Source: Methanolacinia sp964465295 (lineage in GTDB: Archaea; Halobacteriota; Methanomicrobia; Methanomicrobiales; Methanomicrobiaceae). Taken from it: a stretch of 23,152 bases of DNA. Positions within the stretch are counted from its first letter, which is position 1, and every line of letters starts with the position of its first letter. The notes under the pieces are model-generated. The model did no database searches. It saw only the letters and a list, made by a program, of their open reading frames with translations, and was not told where the DNA came from. Below are positions 1-6,166 of the stretch, one piece after another. Made by a program: the position numbers and the translations under genes. The DNA lies in NCBI GenBank assembly GCA_964465295.1, contig CAYXKC010000019.1, positions 1 to 23,152 on the forward strand, written 5' to 3'.

Positions 1-2
1 CA

Positions 3-584
3 AGCAAGTATTCTCATTCCTTTAAAATTAGAACACGAAATTACAGCATTTATATAGCGGATTTCATAATATACCCGGGGGAAATCAGGAAAGATCTTGA
101 CTTTTTCCGCCCGGTACCTGATCAGATGAATAACAACCCGACATGGCTGCTGCTGGACCAGCCCTGCTGCAAAATGTATGAAAACGGCAGTTATTACGTT
201 ACCGGCACAACCAGTCTCTCCATAGGAGAGACGATTCCTTATACATTGGATCTTCATTATGGTGAAGAACAGGAGATAGAGACTGTCCCCGAATACGGTT
301 ACGTAGTTTCCGCGATCGATGATGAAAAAAATAAATTCATTATAAACTTCGATTCATCTATCGGAAACCCGAAAAGTTATTTTCTTACGGTCTGGAATCC
401 ATATTACAACGAATCGTTCAATAATTTCCTGTCGGCATCGGTGGATATAAGCAGGGAAGACGCCAGGTATAATCCAAAGCCCGATCCGCCTAAAACCGCC
501 ATGCCCACGAAGGCGTCCCTGCCGTTTATCCTGCCGTTGACGGCAATTGTTTTTCTCATTTTTCTTATGAAAAACAGGAAATGA
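3..584 (+). CDS. Cell-surface protein, C-terminal part (5' truncated by window)
   Basis: The frame is open from base 3 to the TGA at 582-584, giving 193 visible residues. The ATG at 126 is therefore probably internal, and the gene starts left of the window. The visible part is rich in Tyr, Asn and short beta-strand-like segments, with a phrase (YYVTGTTSLSIGETI) typical of beta-sandwich repeats in secreted methanogen proteins. A Pro/Lys/Thr linker (NPKPDPPKTAMPTKAS) is followed by about 17 hydrophobic residues and a basic end (MKNRK), which is the layout of a C-terminal membrane anchor for an exported protein. One sequon (NES) is present. It resembles the DUF3821-type surface proteins of Methanomicrobiales, but that is a recollection of style and not a proven match. 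The substrate or partner is unknown. The gene converges on the desulfoferrodoxin operon. Confidence 0.7.
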   Translation, partial: SKYSHSFKIRTRNYSIYIADFIIYPGEIRKDLDFFRPVPDQMNNNPTWLLLDQPCCKMYENGSYYVTGTTSLSIGETIPYTLDLHYGEEQEIETVPEYGYVVSAIDDEKNKFIINFDSSIGNPKSYFLTVWNPYYNESFNNFLSASVDISREDARYNPKPDPPKTAMPTKASLPFILPLTAIVFLIFLMKNRK

Positions 585-636
585 TTATAGCTGCCCAACT
601 ATTCAAATCCCCGGACAGATATGAATGCAAACATTT

Positions 637-660
637 CGGGTAATTCACCCGTTTATTTAA
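637..660 (+). terminator. Hairpin plus T-rich terminator after the surface-protein gene
   Basis: A 5-bp perfect inverted repeat (CGGGT, loop AATTC, ACCCG) at 637-651 is followed by TTTATTT. It lies in the 91-bp gap between convergent genes and probably ends the + strand transcript. The stem is short, so this is inference. Confidence 0.45.
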
Positions 661-663
661 AAC

Positions 664-672
664 AAAAAAAAG
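664..672 (-). terminator. Oligo-T terminator of the oxygen-defence operon
   Basis: Read on the minus strand, a run of eight or so T residues lies a few bases after the dfx stop codon. Archaeal RNA polymerase commonly terminates at such T tracts without a hairpin. The hairpin at 637-651 lies just beyond. Confidence 0.5.
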
Positions 673-675
673 AGA

Positions 676-1056
676 TTATTTACCGTTTCCCCAGAACTCG
701 TGAATGTTGCAGTACTCAAACGCCTTAACATTCACATTCGATACCGGGAATTCGGCAACGGGTTCATCTCCGGGCTTTAAGCACTTTACCATGAACATAT
801 CGCCGTCGAGGATGGCAATCCATTCGATATGGTGCTCATCCGTCATCGGGTGGATCGTCGATCCCACGGTGACTTTGATTCCGGCACCTGATTTCTCGAC
901 TATAGGCACGTGCTTTTCATTCTTAAAATCCGCGGTCCGGACATCCAGGAGACGCATCTCCTCGTCGCAGCATACCGATTTGCCCTCGCCGTAGCTTGTG
1001 AGCATCACGACCTTTCCGCATTTGTCGCATTTGTATAATACTGGATCTTTTGTCAT
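676..1056 (-). CDS. dfx: Desulfoferrodoxin (superoxide reductase, class I)
   Basis: It reduces superoxide to hydrogen peroxide in the cytoplasm without making O2. At 126 residues it has the normal length for a two-iron desulfoferrodoxin. The N-terminal desulforedoxin-like domain has Cys10, Cys13, Cys29 and Cys30 for a rubredoxin-type Fe(Cys)4 centre. The catalytic domain shows the Fe(His)4Cys set: Glu47-Lys48-His49, His69-Pro-Met, His75 followed by IEW, and Cys116-Asn-Ile-His119. Glu47 and Lys48 are the known active-site partners. The ATG at 1056 is preceded by AGGAGG (1064-1069), an ideal Shine-Dalgarno sequence. It is the last gene of the rubredoxin-rubredoxin-fprA-dfx operon, 15 bp after fprA. 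The upstream rubredoxins are its likely electron donors. The family call is essentially certain. Confidence 0.97.
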   Translation of the reverse strand: MTKDPVLYKCDKCGKVVMLTSYGEGKSVCCDEEMRLLDVRTADFKNEKHVPIVEKSGAGIKVTVGSTIHPMTDEHHIEWIAILDGDMFMVKCLKPGDEPVAEFPVSNVNVKAFEYCNIHEFWGNGK

Positions 1057-1071
1057 ATCAATTCCTCCTGA

Positions 1072-2256
1072 TTAAACGAGATTCTCGCTCTCATGCTTCT
1101 TTAAGATTTCGTCCGCAAGGTTTTCAAGGGAATTAAACGCTTCCTCGGATGGAAGGCCCTTTATGTAAACCGGCTCAAGGAGTTCGACATCCAGTTTGTC
1201 CATCATGCCGACAAGATCCTTGACAGTCTTTCCTCCCCACCCGTATGAACCGATAACCCCTGCAAACTTCGCCTTGGGCTTTATGATGTTGGCGATGAAC
1301 GCGATATTTGCAACCTTCGGATGCGGTCCGGTCAGAACAGTAGGTGTCGCAAAGATTACTGTTGCCGCATCCAGGAGATCTGCTGCAAGAGTGCCTGAAT
1401 CGGCCCTGCCGAGATCATACGGGCGGACCTTGATCCCGCGACGGATAAGTGCATCTGTCAGGTGGCGGACCATCTTTACAGTGCTCCCGTGCATCGAGAC
1501 ATAGGGTATGACGACGAAATTTTTGACTTCATCAGAGCTCCAGTCCCTGTAAAGATCATATATATACCCGGGGTCGTCATAGCACGGACCGTGGCTCGGG
1601 GCGATGATATCCACATCATAGCCTTCAAGACGATCGAGGTATTCGGCCACCTTCTTCCTGAAAGGCATCATTATCTCTGCAAAATAGCGTTTTGCAAGGA
1701 TGTGATGGCGGCACTTCTCCCTCACATAGAGATCACTTGTTGCATAATGAGCACCGAAGAGATCGCAGGAGAAAAGGACCTTATCCTCCTTCACATATGT
1801 CATCATCGTATCCGGCCAGTGCACCCAGGGAGTGATCATGAACTCGAGAGTCTTATCCCCAAGCGATATCGTCTCTTTGTCTCCTACAACCTGTATCCTG
1901 AATTTCGGGATATGATGAAGCACTTCGAGGAGGTCCGCACCTCTCTCTGATGCGATGATCTTCACATTCGGAAACAGCTCTAAAAATACCGTCAGTGCAG
2001 CCGAGTGATCCTGCTCCGTATGATTGACTATTATGTAATCTATTGCGTTTACGCCTGAACGGGCGAGGTTGGTTATGAACTCCTCGTCAAAACCAACATC
2101 TACAGTGTCGATCAATGCGGTCTTCTCACTGCCCTTAACAAGGTAGGAACTGTATGTCGTCCCCTCGGGAAGGGGGATCAATTCATCAAAGACCGGGCGA
2201 TCCCAGTCGATAACGCCTACCGAAAAAATCCCGTTCTTTATCTCTCTTGCAGCCAT
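1072..2256 (-). CDS. fprA: Flavodiiron protein, F420H2 oxidase (FprA)
   Basis: It reduces O2 to water in four-electron steps. In methanogens the family member FprA takes electrons from coenzyme F420H2. Residues 1-245 form a metallo-beta-lactamase-like diiron domain, with ligands visible as His79-x-Glu81-x-Asp83, His146 (in HWPDTM), Asp165 (in FSCDLFG) and His222 (SHGP). Residues 247-390 form a flavodoxin domain for FMN, starting VVIPYVSMHGST and including the later glycine loops around ATPTVLTG and GSYGWGG. There is no C-terminal rubredoxin domain, unlike flavorubredoxin, but two free rubredoxins are encoded immediately upstream. The ATG at 2256 lies one base after the stop of the second rubredoxin, so translation is probably coupled. 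NO reduction is an alternative activity of this family. The 394-residue length is normal. Confidence 0.95.
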   Translation of the reverse strand: MAAREIKNGIFSVGVIDWDRPVFDELIPLPEGTTYSSYLVKGSEKTALIDTVDVGFDEEFITNLARSGVNAIDYIIVNHTEQDHSAALTVFLELFPNVKIIASERGADLLEVLHHIPKFRIQVVGDKETISLGDKTLEFMITPWVHWPDTMMTYVKEDKVLFSCDLFGAHYATSDLYVREKCRHHILAKRYFAEIMMPFRKKVAEYLDRLEGYDVDIIAPSHGPCYDDPGYIYDLYRDWSSDEVKNFVVIPYVSMHGSTVKMVRHLTDALIRRGIKVRPYDLGRADSGTLAADLLDAATVIFATPTVLTGPHPKVANIAFIANIIKPKAKFAGVIGSYGWGGKTVKDLVGMMDKLDVELLEPVYIKGLPSEEAFNSLENLADEILKKHESENLV

Positions 2257-2257
2257 A

Positions 2258-2419
2258 CTAATTCACTTCTTTAAATTCCGGTTTTGATGCTCCGCATATA
2301 GGGCATCTCCAGTCTGAAGGGACATCTGAAAACTCAGTCCCGGGTTCAACACCCGCATCCCCTTTCTTAGGATCGTAAACATGCCCGCAGATGGAACATT
2401 TCATCCTGCCGCTGCCCAT
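2258..2419 (-). CDS. Rubredoxin (second of a tandem pair)
   Basis: A 53-residue ORF encoding a small one-electron carrier with an Fe(Cys)4 centre. The ligands are Cys8-x2-Cys11-Gly and Cys39-Pro-x-Cys42-Gly, with the family phrases HVYDP and SDWRCPICG. It is short and complete. The start is not fully settled: ATG at 2419 sits about 11 bases after GGAG in the tail of the upstream rubredoxin, while ATG at 2404 would give 48 residues but has only a very close AGG. It lies 5 bp after the first rubredoxin and 1 bp before fprA, so it is inside the oxygen-defence operon. Its sequence differs clearly from its neighbour (KKGDAGVEPG against ESGDPGSGIS), so the two are diverged paralogues and may serve different partners. 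Confidence 0.93.
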   Translation of the reverse strand: MGSGRMKCSICGHVYDPKKGDAGVEPGTEFSDVPSDWRCPICGASKPEFKEVN

Positions 2420-2424
2420 ATCCC

Positions 2425-2589
2425 TCAGATCTCCATCTCAACAAATTTGTCCTTTTTTGCGCCGCACCTGGGGCAAACCCAGGTATCGGGAAGATTCTCA
2501 AACGCCGTCCCCTTGGAGATTCCCGAACCGGGATCGCCCGACTCGGGATTATATACATATCCGCACTTTTTGCATTTCCATACTTTCAT
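2425..2589 (-). CDS. Rubredoxin (first of a tandem pair)
   Basis: A 54-residue ORF encoding a cytoplasmic electron carrier. The iron ligands are Cys6-x2-Cys9-Gly-Tyr and Cys39-Pro-Arg-Cys42-Gly. Other family marks are Trp4, YVYNP, the loop around GDPGSGI, and DTWVCPRCGAKKDKF near the end. The ATG at 2589 follows a perfect CAGGAGGT (2597-2604) with 7-base spacing, making it the strongly translated first gene of the operon. Known roles for rubredoxins in anaerobes include electron delivery to superoxide reductase and to flavodiiron proteins. The gene order suggests desulfoferrodoxin or FprA as partner. Which rubredoxin serves which enzyme cannot be told from sequence. Confidence 0.96.
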   Translation of the reverse strand: MKVWKCKKCGYVYNPESGDPGSGISKGTAFENLPDTWVCPRCGAKKDKFVEMEI

Positions 2590-2651
2590 TACAATAACCT
2601 CCTGTAAAAGCGGCCTGTTTAAGACCGTAATCAGGTTAATTATCAGGATAG

Positions 2652-2667
2652 AATAAATAACTTTTTG
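2652..2667 (-). promoter_or_regulatory. Predicted promoter (BRE/TATA) of the oxygen-defence operon
   Basis: On the minus strand CAAAAAG (2661-2667) followed by TTATTTATT (2652-2660) resembles an archaeal BRE plus TATA box. It is about 65 bp upstream of the first rubredoxin ATG, so the transcript should start near 2630 with a leader of about 40 nt carrying the strong ribosome-binding site. No clear operator was seen. Confidence 0.5.
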
Positions 2668-2676
2668 AAAAAAAAA
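2668..2676 (-). terminator. T9 terminator directly after the helicase gene
   Basis: Nine T residues on the minus strand follow the helicase TAG stop with no gap. This is a strong oligo-T signal expected to separate the helicase transcript from the rubredoxin operon promoter a few bases further on. Confidence 0.55.
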
Positions 2677-4692
2677 CTAATCATGCTTAATATCAGGATC
2701 ATAGCAGTCGATCTCGGCGAGTATGTCACGGGGATCGTCCATGACCTTAACCAGTGACATAATCCTGTCGAAAGTATTTATCCCGATAAAGTGTTCCGCC
2801 ATTATCCGGCCCCCGGGCGAGAGAATGATTTTTCCCCCCTTTACCTCGATAAACTTTCTCTCTTTAAGAACCGGCAGTATATCGATCATCTCTCCAACCA
2901 TCGATCTGCAGATACGTTCGAGATTTGCGGGATCGCCCCTGCAAACGACGGCATTTGCAAGAAGCTCTTCTGAAGATTCCTCGTCGTCATAAACAGGTGA
3001 GACCTCCTCCATTTCGCCTTTAAGCAGGTTGATTGCCACCTCCTCTTCGGTCAGTTTCGACTCCCGCGAATAGGTGGCTCCTGGTTCGGCAAGGACCACC
3101 ACTTTACCCATATCATGGAAATCGGGCCTTCCGGCACGGCCCATCATCTGGGAGAACTCCTGGACGGTGAGCCACTTGATGCCCATCGCAAGAGAATCGA
3201 ATATCACCTGTGATGCAGGAAAATCCACACCAGCCGCCAGTGCAGCCGTAGTGACTACAGCGGCAATCTCCCCTTTTTCAAATTTTACCTCGACCTCACG
3301 CCTCTCCTTTGCGGTAAGACCCGCATGATAGGGAGCTGCCTTTCCGCCGATTGCATCTGCAATATCATGGCACCTTGAACGGGAAAACGTGAATACAATC
3401 GTCTGCCCGCTGTACCCCTTCGAAGACTTTGTCTTGAACTCGGTCGAGACCATTCTTTTTATAAGCCCGACCTTCTCCCCCCTGTTGACAAAGATCAAAT
3501 GCCGCTCAAGAGGGACCGGCCTCTCCATATACTCGACAAGCTGCGCATTGAGCTTGTCGGCAAGAAGGTGGGGAAAACCGATGGTTGCACTAAGATAGAG
3601 GAACTGGGCCTGGGGGGCCACGAACTTCAGCCTTGAAATCAGCCCGTCGAGCCTGTGCCCTCTCTCAGGCTCTTCGAGGTTCTGGACCTCATCTATCACA
3701 ACGGTCCCGATCTTCCCGGGATCCTTTCCGCACCTGAGCATATAGTCAACCCCCTCGTAGGTGCCGACGATAACAGCCGCATTCATACTGCGGTTTGCAT
3801 TCACACGCGTCTCTGGGATGTTGAGCCTTGATACCCCGGTCTTGAGCGAGACATCGAGAAAACTGTACCTTTGCGTAAACCGGGAATACTTCTGGTTTGC
3901 AAGGGCGACGAGCGGAACCAGGTAGAGGGTCTTTCCCCTGTTCTCAAGATGATTCTTTACCCCGGCCATCTCGCCGATGAATGTCTTTCCGCTCGCAGTC
4001 GCTGCGACAATGAGCTGGTCCTTTCTTTCCAGAAGCCCGGCATCCACCGAGAGCTGCTGGACCGGCATCAGTTGTTTTACACCACAGTGCTTTTTGAACA
4101 GGTCCGGGAGAGGCAGGTCCTTTATCGCCGATGTCTTTTTGATCGCGTGGGCATCGAGCCTGTCAAAGAGAGTCTTCGACATATCGAGGCGATCGGGCTG
4201 GACCATTCCAAGGACCCTGTTTAAATCCATATATAATTCAAGCAGTTTTTCAAGATGAGCCGATGACAGTGCCCCGGTCCCCCCGAGATAGCCAAGCTCT
4301 CTCCGGAGCTCCTTTTTCGCACATTCCAGGCATATCTTCTCCTTACCGTAGGCAACAGAATTTTTCTTCTTAAGCGGTGTAATCCTGTCTTCGATAAGGC
4401 AGGTACGGCAGGCGTTCAGGTACTTGAACTGGATCTGGAGATCGGAGAGAAAAGATTCAAAACCCTTATCAGGAGAAGTGAGGTATATCGTCGACCTCCT
4501 CAGTGCAGAGATCAGCTCTTTGGAAGGTATGTTTTTGTACTGCCGCTTTTCCACCGGCTTGTACTTGTAGTTTTTGGGCCTGAACCCTTTCCCGGTTTTA
4601 ACGATCTCGACGATGCCTGAACCTGCAACCAGGTTACGGTCGTAAAAATAGATTTTATAAGACCCTCTCTGCGGATTAACAACAAGCCTCAT
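2677..4692 (-). CDS. Archaea-specific SF2 DExH helicase (Ski2-like, COG1202 type)
   Basis: ATP-dependent nucleic-acid helicase of 671 residues. Motif I is ATASGKT (231-237), motif II DEVQ (334-337) and motif III SAT (368-370). The second RecA domain has TIVFTFSRSR (431-440), TTAALAAGVDFP (481-492) and motif VI QMMGRAGRP (515-523). The N-terminal 200 residues are family specific and contain a probable zinc ribbon, Cys95-x2-Cys98 and Cys121-x2-Cys124. The C-terminal part is helical and winged-helix-like. The layout fits the archaeal COG1202 helicases. The thermococcal ASH-Ski2 helicase, linked to RNA decay with aRNase J and the exosome, may be the same family, but I could not check this. The ATG at 4692 overlaps the upstream regulator stop by 4 bases (ATGA), so translation is coupled. 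Whether the substrate is RNA or DNA is undecided. Confidence 0.88.
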   Translation of the reverse strand: MRLVVNPQRGSYKIYFYDRNLVAGSGIVEIVKTGKGFRPKNYKYKPVEKRQYKNIPSKELISALRRSTIYLTSPDKGFESFLSDLQIQFKYLNACRTCLIEDRITPLKKKNSVAYGKEKICLECAKKELRRELGYLGGTGALSSAHLEKLLELYMDLNRVLGMVQPDRLDMSKTLFDRLDAHAIKKTSAIKDLPLPDLFKKHCGVKQLMPVQQLSVDAGLLERKDQLIVAATASGKTFIGEMAGVKNHLENRGKTLYLVPLVALANQKYSRFTQRYSFLDVSLKTGVSRLNIPETRVNANRSMNAAVIVGTYEGVDYMLRCGKDPGKIGTVVIDEVQNLEEPERGHRLDGLISRLKFVAPQAQFLYLSATIGFPHLLADKLNAQLVEYMERPVPLERHLIFVNRGEKVGLIKRMVSTEFKTKSSKGYSGQTIVFTFSRSRCHDIADAIGGKAAPYHAGLTAKERREVEVKFEKGEIAAVVTTAALAAGVDFPASQVIFDSLAMGIKWLTVQEFSQMMGRAGRPDFHDMGKVVVLAEPGATYSRESKLTEEEVAINLLKGEMEEVSPVYDDEESSEELLANAVVCRGDPANLERICRSMVGEMIDILPVLKERKFIEVKGGKIILSPGGRIMAEHFIGINTFDRIMSLVKVMDDPRDILAEIDCYDPDIKHD

Positions 4693-5498
4693 GAGGATAC
4701 GAAATCATGCAGTTTATAGGTCAGTTCTGAACTCTCTATTCTCTTCAGGAAATCTGTAAACTCTTCATCAACGATGACAATCGAGCATTCAAGCCCGTGG
4801 AAGGCAGCGTCGATCACGGCATCGGGGGCACCGAAGAATGCATCCGCCTCAAAACCTGCATTTATTATAGAGACATAAGACTCGATTCCAACCGCACCGA
4901 TAAAACCGGATCTCCCAAGTACCTCTTTAAGGCCGTCATATGCAACGGATCTGGACCCCCCCCTCTGGATACGGGGGATCTTGCATATATGAATCATCCC
5001 TTTTTCCAGATCGATTATACCTTTCACATCCGTTACGCCGACATCAGAGCCTTTTAACGCGTCATTCTCTGCAAAACCCATGGCGGGCTGTTCTGAATGT
5101 GATGCATAGATAAACCCGTCTTTCATAAATATGCCGACCCGATCCCCCTTTTTGATCTCGCAGTCGGCAATTACCGTCCATACAGAGACCTGCTTTACGA
5201 TATCCCTTGTTACATGCTTTGCGTAGGACTGCAGGGCCTCTGCATTGGTAATGACCCAGTCTACACCTTTGTATGTAATCTTATAGCTGCCTCTTCCCTG
5301 TGAACTAACCATATCGTCATCCACAAGCTCCCGTATATAATCGGAAACTGCCTGGGGAGTTATCCCGAGCTTCGCCGCAATCTCCTGCTGCCTTACAGAA
5401 GGCTGGTTTTCGGCGATGTCAACAAGTATCTGGAATTTGGTTGACTCTCTTTTACTTCTTAAAATAATATATAACGGGTCATTCTCCTGGATTTTCAA
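4689..5498 (-). CDS. Winged-helix transcriptional regulator with C-terminal sensor-like domain
   Basis: A 269-residue protein. Residues 20-78 form a MarR/ArsR-like winged helix: the recognition-helix region is VRQQEIAAKLGITPQAVSDY and the wing is SSQGRGSYKIT. Residues 80-130 are a mixed segment, and residues 140-265 form an alpha/beta domain (VGVTDVKGIIDLE, VGIESYVSIINAG, IVIVDEEFTDFL) that may bind a ligand or make dimers. The function is unknown beyond likely DNA binding. No ATG lies near the N-terminus, so the start is read as TTG at 5498, overlapping the upstream regulator gene by 20 bases. It overlaps the downstream helicase by 4 bases. It carries an unusual run of eight G (C8 at 4956-4963 on the + strand) in codons for Arg-Gly-Gly. 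Confidence 0.75.
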   Translation of the reverse strand: MKIQENDPLYIILRSKRESTKFQILVDIAENQPSVRQQEIAAKLGITPQAVSDYIRELVDDDMVSSQGRGSYKITYKGVDWVITNAEALQSYAKHVTRDIVKQVSVWTVIADCEIKKGDRVGIFMKDGFIYASHSEQPAMGFAENDALKGSDVGVTDVKGIIDLEKGMIHICKIPRIQRGGSRSVAYDGLKEVLGRSGFIGAVGIESYVSIINAGFEADAFFGAPDAVIDAAFHGLECSIVIVDEEFTDFLKRIESSELTYKLHDFVSS

Positions 5499-5994
5499 TA
5501 AATACCAACCCCTGTCCCTTTACATCAAGGTGAGGAAGACGTTTTGCCAGGCCTTTAATGAATACCGGACTGACATTATGGCATCTCGCCAGATCATTCA
5601 ATGACTGTTTTCCATCCTTTACATCTTTTTCAATAACATCGACGATGTCCCTTAATTTCTCATCGGTCGATACAGAGGCGTGGATTAGATCCCCGAGATC
5701 CTCCATCGTGCACTGGAAGTTGGCCCGGAACCGGCTGTATGTAGTCTTATATTCTTTTTGCGGTTTTTCACCGGGCTTGGGCATCCGCCATTGCTCTTCT
5801 ATAAGGTTTCCTTTTTTCAGCAGTGCAAGACAATCATTCACCATTTCCGGATCGATATCCTCAGAAAGCTCCTGTTCCGTCATCCAGTTTTTACTGAGCC
5901 TGTCGTATATTTTCTTATACTCAATATTGTTGAACGTAATCAGAAGAGGAACAAGTTCGATAGGATCGTTTACTATTCTTATGTGCCCTGTCAA
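5479..5994 (-). CDS. ArsR-like winged-helix regulator
   Basis: A 171-residue protein with a predicted N-terminal winged helix: YKKIYDRLSKNW, TEQELSEDIDPEMVNDCLALLKKG (39-62) and a basic wing-like hairpin near 70-90. A second helix-turn-helix-like segment lies at 128-152 (KQSLNDLARCHNVSPVFIKGL). The middle (95-125) is helical and could form a dimer interface. It starts with TTG at 5994, since no in-frame ATG or GTG fits better and the residues just after it (VNDPIELVPLL) look like a genuine domain start. It is the first gene of a three-gene overlapping operon ending in the helicase, and is probably an autoregulator or a partner of the second regulator. The ligand is not evident, and no metal-binding Cys cluster typical of ArsR metal sensors is present. 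Confidence 0.72.
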   Translation of the reverse strand: MTGHIRIVNDPIELVPLLITFNNIEYKKIYDRLSKNWMTEQELSEDIDPEMVNDCLALLKKGNLIEEQWRMPKPGEKPQKEYKTTYSRFRANFQCTMEDLGDLIHASVSTDEKLRDIVDVIEKDVKDGKQSLNDLARCHNVSPVFIKGLAKRLPHLDVKGQGLVFIENPGE

Positions 5995-6040
5995 AGCTAA
6001 AACCCATTTAATTATTAGTCATGTAAAACAATAAAACTTG

Positions 6041-6050
6041 TTTATAAAAA
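6041..6050 (-). promoter_or_regulatory. Predicted TATA box of the regulator-helicase operon
   Basis: The minus strand reads TTTTTATAAA at 6041-6050, about 47-56 bp upstream of the TTG start at 5994. Transcription should begin near 6020. The 172-bp gap 5995-6166 is a divergent promoter region shared with hypF. Confidence 0.5.
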
Positions 6051-6097
6051 GTGGAAGAAAACAGGACGGATCAAACAGGATAAAATTGATAAAAACA

Positions 6098-6107
6098 GTA
6101 TATTTAT
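6098..6107 (+). promoter_or_regulatory. Predicted TATA box of hypF
   Basis: GTATATTTAT at 6098-6107, preceded by AAAAACA (a BRE-like stretch), sits about 60 bp upstream of the hypF ATG. It predicts a transcription start near 6128-6132 and a leader of about 35-40 nt. Confidence 0.5.
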
Positions 6108-6166
6108 CCATCTAAAGACCTTAAATCAACGTAATAACGGATAATAATTCACAACCCGGTTTTTTT

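Noticed and set aside
1462..1950. 162-codon plus-strand open frame
   Set aside because: Antisense to fprA, with no recognisable motif.
2367..2656. Open frames on both strands over the rubredoxin region
   Set aside because: They are out of frame with the two rubredoxins, whose four-cysteine motifs and ribosome-binding site identify the true frames.
5995..6166. Small RNA or short gene in the divergent gap before hypF
   Set aside because: Only two TATA-like promoters are seen. No ORF with a ribosome-binding site and no stable GC-rich fold is visible.
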